Translations under genes and position numbers: made by a program
DNA from: Candidatus Poseidoniaceae archaeon
GTDB lineage: Archaea; Thermoplasmatota; Poseidoniia; Poseidoniales; Poseidoniaceae
DNA length: 64,000 nucleotides
Direction: 5' to 3'
Assembly (NCBI GenBank): GCA_030747695.1
Contig: JASLKG010000002.1
Location: forward strand, 1 to 64,000
The notes under the pieces: generated by a model
Databases searched by the model: none
What the model saw: the letters and a program-made list of their open reading frames with translations, nothing else
Told to the model about the DNA's origin: nothing
Shown here: positions 60,902 through 64,000 of the stretch, piece after piece
Layout: the number at the start of each line of letters is the position of its first letter
How positions within the stretch are numbered: the stretch's first letter is position 1

Positions 60902-62973
60902 AGGATAACTGTGAAATCACAGGATTAAGTCCTGAAGATGCATCTCACTGGTCTGATTTTCATGCAATAATTACCGGCAAAAGTGATATTTCTAAACCAG
61001 AAAAGGGATCTTTAGATTCATATGAAAAGGCATTGAGTGCAACATTTTCTAATAACAAAACACACAAAGGTGATCAACGTAAAACAGAAAGTCTAGTTAC
61101 TCACTTGGAGAAATCGATATTGAGTAAATTCAAAGATTCCAAATTAATCCCATTTGGTTCTGTGAAAACGGGGTTATCTTTGAAGGGGGGGGATCTTGAT
61201 TTATGTTTCCAACAAAATAATGCAGACGCAAAAAAAGTCATTAAGCGAATAAGTGGTATGATGAGGGGGCAAGGTATGGAAAAGGTACAAGCCTTAACGC
61301 GTGCCAAAGTTCCCATCATAAAATTCATTGATCCAAGAAGTGGGATACACGTTGATATTTCTATAAACAATAGCCTTGCACTATACAATACAAAGTTGTT
61401 GGAAACATATGCTGAGATTGATGAAAGGGTCAAAAGGGTTGCATTATGTGTGAAACATTGGGCACTACATAGAAACATTTGTGATCCATTATCTGGTACA
61501 CTTTCCTCATATGCTTGGTCAAATTTGGTGATAGCACACCTCCAATTGGAAGGTTTACTACCTAATTTGCAAGAATCTGAAGACAGAACTATTGCGAAAG
61601 TTGACGGCAGAGAATATGATTTGACAATAAATACTGAGGCTATTGTAAAAGAAATCGAAACTTCTGCACATGAACTGTTAGTATGGTTCTTCTATCGATT
61701 CGCAAAATGGGATTGGGAAAATGACGTTGTGTCAATACGTAATAATGGGAAAATTAGTCGAGACGAGAAGGGTTGGAATAATGAAAACCCAACGGCATTA
61801 GAAGCTAATAATTCAGATTCAAAACTTAGGATGGGTTTACACCATCTCCCAATTGAAGATCCTTTTGACCTCGAACATGATTTATGTCGTGTTGTGAGGG
61901 CTGAAGGTGAATTATCAATCAAGAATGAATTAATTAGGGCAGTAAGAATGTTCAATGAAGGAGCATCATGGGAATCAATATGCGATACAGTTTCGCCGGA
62001 AAGGTTGGAACATTTAGAGCCTGCAGATCTATTTCATGACTTACGCACTCAGGACATGGAAAGTATTCGAAAAAATCGTGAAGAAATTTCTAAGGAGTTA
62101 AAGTCAAATGAAGAATTGATTGTTGCTTTGGAAGAAGAGAAACAATCATGCATCAAAATGTCGAAAGCAATGCGTGGAGTAATTGATGAAACAAGTGGAC
62201 TGCGAAAAGAGCACAAAGCTGTAGTTGTTGAACTCAAAAAACGTAACGCAATGATTGATCAGGCAAAAAACAAGCGGGATGAAATCAATTCAAACATCAT
62301 ATTACCTCTGCATATGATTGAAGAAGAATTAGCAAAGGTTTACTCGAGATTAACTGAAGAAATAGATCTACATAGAGTTCCTTCACTCGAAAAAGAAAAA
62401 TTACAATTTTCCTGGTTTATGGAACTGCAATCTATGCATTCTAAAGCCAATGAGGCCTCAGAATTACACAAAGAATTTATTAAATTAGTAAAGCAACAAA
62501 AGGAAGATATTACTAAATTAAAAATATTTGAAAATAAGCATGATGATACCACTAAAAAACTACTGGATTCTGAACCACTATTAAAAGATAAAAATGTGTC
62601 ACATAATGAAGTTAAATCGCACGATAAGCAGATTCAGAATGTACAAAAAATTCTGCGTAAAAAACGTGGTCAAATACATAAGTTGCGCCGGGAATTAGGG
62701 CGCTTGGATGCCTGGATTAGAAAACAGACGCAACCAAGATCAGGATCTGGAAAGAGATATGACAAAAGAAAGGGTGGCAGAAAAAATAAACCTGTAGACC
62801 ACAATATGCCAATTACACTTGGTGATATATCAGGACTATTAAGTGGAGAAAAAACACAATCTATTTCTTCGAAAAAAGAAAAACGGTCTTCGTCCAAAAA
62901 AGCTGGGATGAAAAAACTTAGCAACTTCGGCGCACATCGTGGTAAACGAAGTTCTTACCAGAAAAAAGACTAA
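60898..62973 (+). CDS. Cid1/TUT-like terminal nucleotidyltransferase fused to a coiled coil
   Basis: A 691-residue protein. Residues 60-330 are a eukaryotic-type non-canonical poly(A)/poly(U) polymerase. The catalytic loop is 'FGSVKTGLSLKGGDLDLCF' with Gly87-Ser88 and Asp99/Asp101; the third Asp153 is in 'GIHVDISINNSLA'. 'VALCVKHWALHR' and 'DPLSGTLSSYAWSNLVIAHL' are the PAP-associated domain, and 'IEDPFDLEHDLCRVV' (319-333) matches TUT4/TUT7 'IEDPFD.NHN.G', with His327 at the position linked to UTP selectivity in Cid1. Residues 385-620 are coiled coil and 640-691 a basic tail. By homology it adds nucleotides, perhaps U, to RNA 3' ends. Such enzymes are not part of the known archaeal RNA-decay set. 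Confidence 0.88.
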   Translation: MKDNCEITGLSPEDASHWSDFHAIITGKSDISKPEKGSLDSYEKALSATFSNNKTHKGDQRKTESLVTHLEKSILSKFKDSKLIPFGSVKTGLSLKGGDLDLCFQQNNADAKKVIKRISGMMRGQGMEKVQALTRAKVPIIKFIDPRSGIHVDISINNSLALYNTKLLETYAEIDERVKRVALCVKHWALHRNICDPLSGTLSSYAWSNLVIAHLQLEGLLPNLQESEDRTIAKVDGREYDLTINTEAIVKEIETSAHELLVWFFYRFAKWDWENDVVSIRNNGKISRDEKGWNNENPTALEANNSDSKLRMGLHHLPIEDPFDLEHDLCRVVRAEGELSIKNELIRAVRMFNEGASWESICDTVSPERLEHLEPADLFHDLRTQDMESIRKNREEISKELKSNEELIVALEEEKQSCIKMSKAMRGVIDETSGLRKEHKAVVVELKKRNAMIDQAKNKRDEINSNIILPLHMIEEELAKVYSRLTEEIDLHRVPSLEKEKLQFSWFMELQSMHSKANEASELHKEFIKLVKQQKEDITKLKIFENKHDDTTKKLLDSEPLLKDKNVSHNEVKSHDKQIQNVQKILRKKRGQIHKLRRELGRLDAWIRKQTQPRSGSGKRYDKRKGGRKNKPVDHNMPITLGDISGLLSGEKTQSISSKKEKRSSSKKAGMKKLSNFGAHRGKRSSYQKKD

Positions 62974-62995
62974 CCTAAATTGCACACTGATTGAT

Positions 62996-63454
62996 ATGGC
63001 AGCAAGTTGGATCTTAGGACCTAGCCCCAAACAGTTAGATTCGGAGATGGTCGAAGTAATCAGGCAACTATTCCTTGACCAGACTGGAGAAATATATATT
63101 CCAGAAAGTGTGAAAACTCTACCCATTCCTGAATGGTCAGGAAATTTGTTACTACTTGACGAAAACAAAATGATAAGAGGCGTCATGTGGGCAAAACCAT
63201 TCAAAGAAGATACAGTTAGAGTTGTTGCTTTTGCCATTGATTCAGACTATCAAGGAATTGGGCTTGGAAACCAAGCATGGAATCTCTTAGTTGATGCTGC
63301 AAAACTTGAAGGTAGAAATTTCATACAATTAGAAGTAAGGGGAGACAACAATTTTGCAATTGAATTCTACAAAAAGAGAGGTTTGAATATTGTGCAAGAC
63401 CTTGTTGGATACTATTCAAGCGGGATTGGATACATGATGCGTGGACAAATATAA
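62996..63454 (+). CDS. GNAT-family N-acetyltransferase (RimI-like)
   Basis: About 152 residues from ATG 62996; an upstream GTG overlaps the TUT-like gene. The acetyl-CoA motif A is 'AIDSDYQGIGLGNQAWNLL' (Q/R-x-x-G-x-G/A) and motif B 'LEVRGDNNFAIEFYKKRG', as in RimI-type protein acetyltransferases. The substrate is unknown. It sits 22 bases after the TUT-like gene and is probably in the same transcript. Confidence 0.88.
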   Translation: MAASWILGPSPKQLDSEMVEVIRQLFLDQTGEIYIPESVKTLPIPEWSGNLLLLDENKMIRGVMWAKPFKEDTVRVVAFAIDSDYQGIGLGNQAWNLLVDAAKLEGRNFIQLEVRGDNNFAIEFYKKRGLNIVQDLVGYYSSGIGYMMRGQI

Positions 63455-63492
63455 GCGCAATTGAGATAATCCTTCCACCATTACGTGATAAT

Positions 63493-63798
63493 GTGCGGAG
63501 TAGTGTAATCAGAGATTTAGCAGCCGATGATGCAATAGTTTCTGCTGCTTTGCTATCGCAAGATGGTTTTGTGATAGAAAATCACGGACCTGTTTTTGAC
63601 TTTAGTTCCCTAGTTGAAATACTAGAAATTAATAATGGAAACAAATTAATAACAATTGTAGGTGAAAAAAACACTGTTATAGCAGGTAGGATTGATTGTG
63701 GTGATGTTGTGTGCATTATTTGTGAATCCGGTGGAAATCTTGGAAAAATGAGGCTAATGATTGATGAAGCTATTAACTCAATTACGGAACTATCATGA
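63493..63798 (+). CDS. Roadblock/LC7-domain protein
   Basis: A 101-residue single-domain roadblock protein. 'LAADDAIVSAALLSQDGFVI' and 'GNKLITIVGEKNTVIAGR' give the strand-helix pattern of the family. These proteins often regulate Ras-like small GTPases or bind motor and signalling complexes. The start is GTG 63493; no ATG is in frame upstream. No GTPase gene is in the visible window, so the partner is elsewhere. Confidence 0.8.
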   Translation: MRSSVIRDLAADDAIVSAALLSQDGFVIENHGPVFDFSSLVEILEINNGNKLITIVGEKNTVIAGRIDCGDVVCIICESGGNLGKMRLMIDEAINSITELS

Positions 63799-63801
63799 TT
63801 T

Positions 63802-63818
63802 GCCTCCCTACGGGAGGC
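63802..63818 (+). terminator. Perfect 7-3-7 hairpin between the roadblock gene and the last gene
   Basis: GCCTCCC-TAC-GGGAGGC follows the roadblock stop by three bases and lies about 70 bases before the next start. There is no U-run after it. It may be a terminator or a 5' leader element. Confidence 0.4.
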
Positions 63819-63888
63819 TTCATAGGGAAGTTGGCATTCGCCGAGGTGCTGAGGAGTGGGAACTGCCAGCGAACAGGTGCGAATACGA

Positions 63889-64000
63889 ATGAGTGACATC
63901 AAGGTAATGCTGGATGAAAGAAGGAAACTAGTAGACCAAAAAGCAACAGAATATAGAAGCACTCGCGATGAATGGAATACTCGCACAAAAGAGCACACTG
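63889..64000 (+). CDS. Coiled-coil protein, N-terminal part only (COG1340-like)
   Basis: The frame opens at ATG 63889 and runs off the right edge with 37 codons visible (MSDIKVMLDERRKLVDQK..., then 'EYRSTRDEWNTRTKEHT'). The heptad-like charge pattern and the 'R-x-x-x-N...K-E-H' style match the coiled-coil genes at 54312 and 60068. The rest of the gene is outside the window. Confidence 0.6.
   Translation, partial: MSDIKVMLDERRKLVDQKATEYRSTRDEWNTRTKEHT

Noticed and set aside
60898-62973. CCA-adding enzyme or CD-NTase/OAS-type cyclase
   Set aside because: The 'GTLSSYA' helix, the NN...NT motif and 'IEDPFD..H' are features of Cid1/TUT-like enzymes; CCA enzymes and cyclases do not have this combination. 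A structure search would settle it.
1-64000. Mobile element or prophage
   Set aside because: I found no transposase, integrase, terminal repeats, or phage structural genes; codon use and gene content look uniform by eye.

Overview
This window looks like chromosome of a planktonic euryarchaeon, most likely Marine Group II (Candidatus Poseidoniales). That placement is inferred, not tested by phylogeny. Supporting it are an archaeal information-processing set (RNA polymerase subunit L, aEF-1beta with its zinc-ribbon partner, ribosomal protein eS1/S3Ae, proteasome beta, the KH/beta-CASP nuclease FttA/aCPSF1, TruD, an archaeal-type AsnRS, TrpRS, ZPR1, COG1325 and COG1340 proteins, and an RNase P RNA). 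These sit beside bacterial-looking metabolic genes (RibA, ThyA, DHFR, PlsC, PdxS, VKOR) and very large secreted proteins. The DNA is AT-rich, genes are packed with 4-base overlaps, and I saw no CRISPR array, transposase, integrase or prophage.

Layout. 1-2.3 kb: 3' part of a secreted beta-helix protein with calcium-type repeats. 2.4-4.2 kb: methyltransferase, OsmC, RibA and TusA. 4.3-8.3 kb: archaeosortase-like protein, DEAD-box helicase, HEAT-repeat protein. 8.3-15.9 kb: giant Kelch surface protein, DUF2240-like protein, RND exporter. 16-19.7 kb: RpoL-TruD, membrane protein, zinc ribbon/aEF-1beta, RlmE. 19.8-24.9 kb: extracytoplasmic thiol-redox genes (two thioredoxin-fold proteins, VKOR, a His-rich lipid-anchored or membrane-anchored protein), a sugar epimerase and a glycosyltransferase. 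24.9-32.9 kb: second RND exporter, RNase P RNA, giant secreted protein. 32.9-40.4 kb: RpiA, tRNA-Lys, carbamate kinase, AsnRS, HAD phosphatase, two glycosyltransferases, parvulin, tRNA-Pro, zinc-ribbon protein, and a PdaD homologue lacking its catalytic residues. 40.4-53.3 kb: FttA, proteasome beta, SepF-like, ZPR1, TrpRS, PlsC-ThyA-DHFR, MazG-like, MTA phosphorylase, S3Ae-SAP fusion, PdxS, ferredoxin, COG1325. 53.3-64 kb: sugar nucleotidyltransferase, three coiled-coil proteins, a DtxR regulator with a membrane protein, a surface protein with a cytoplasmic twin zinc ribbon, GNAT and roadblock proteins.

The most exciting item is at 60898-62973: a terminal nucleotidyltransferase of the eukaryotic Cid1/TUT family. 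It has an intact catalytic Asp triad, the PAP-associated domain, a histidine at the position linked to UTP selectivity in Cid1/TUT4/TUT7, and a long coiled-coil/basic tail. It overlaps by 4 bases a COG1340-like coiled-coil gene, and GNAT, roadblock and another coiled-coil gene follow. Archaeal RNA tailing is usually credited to the exosome or PNPase-like enzymes, so this is a candidate for an undescribed archaeal RNA-uridylation (or polyadenylation) module.

Other points worth a second look: a PdaD-family protein without the self-cleaving serine, a ribosomal protein eS1 carrying a SAP domain, a VKOR disulfide operon, paired 14-base direct repeats exactly 21 bp apart upstream of an unknown gene, and recurrent perfect short-loop GC-rich hairpins next to start codons.
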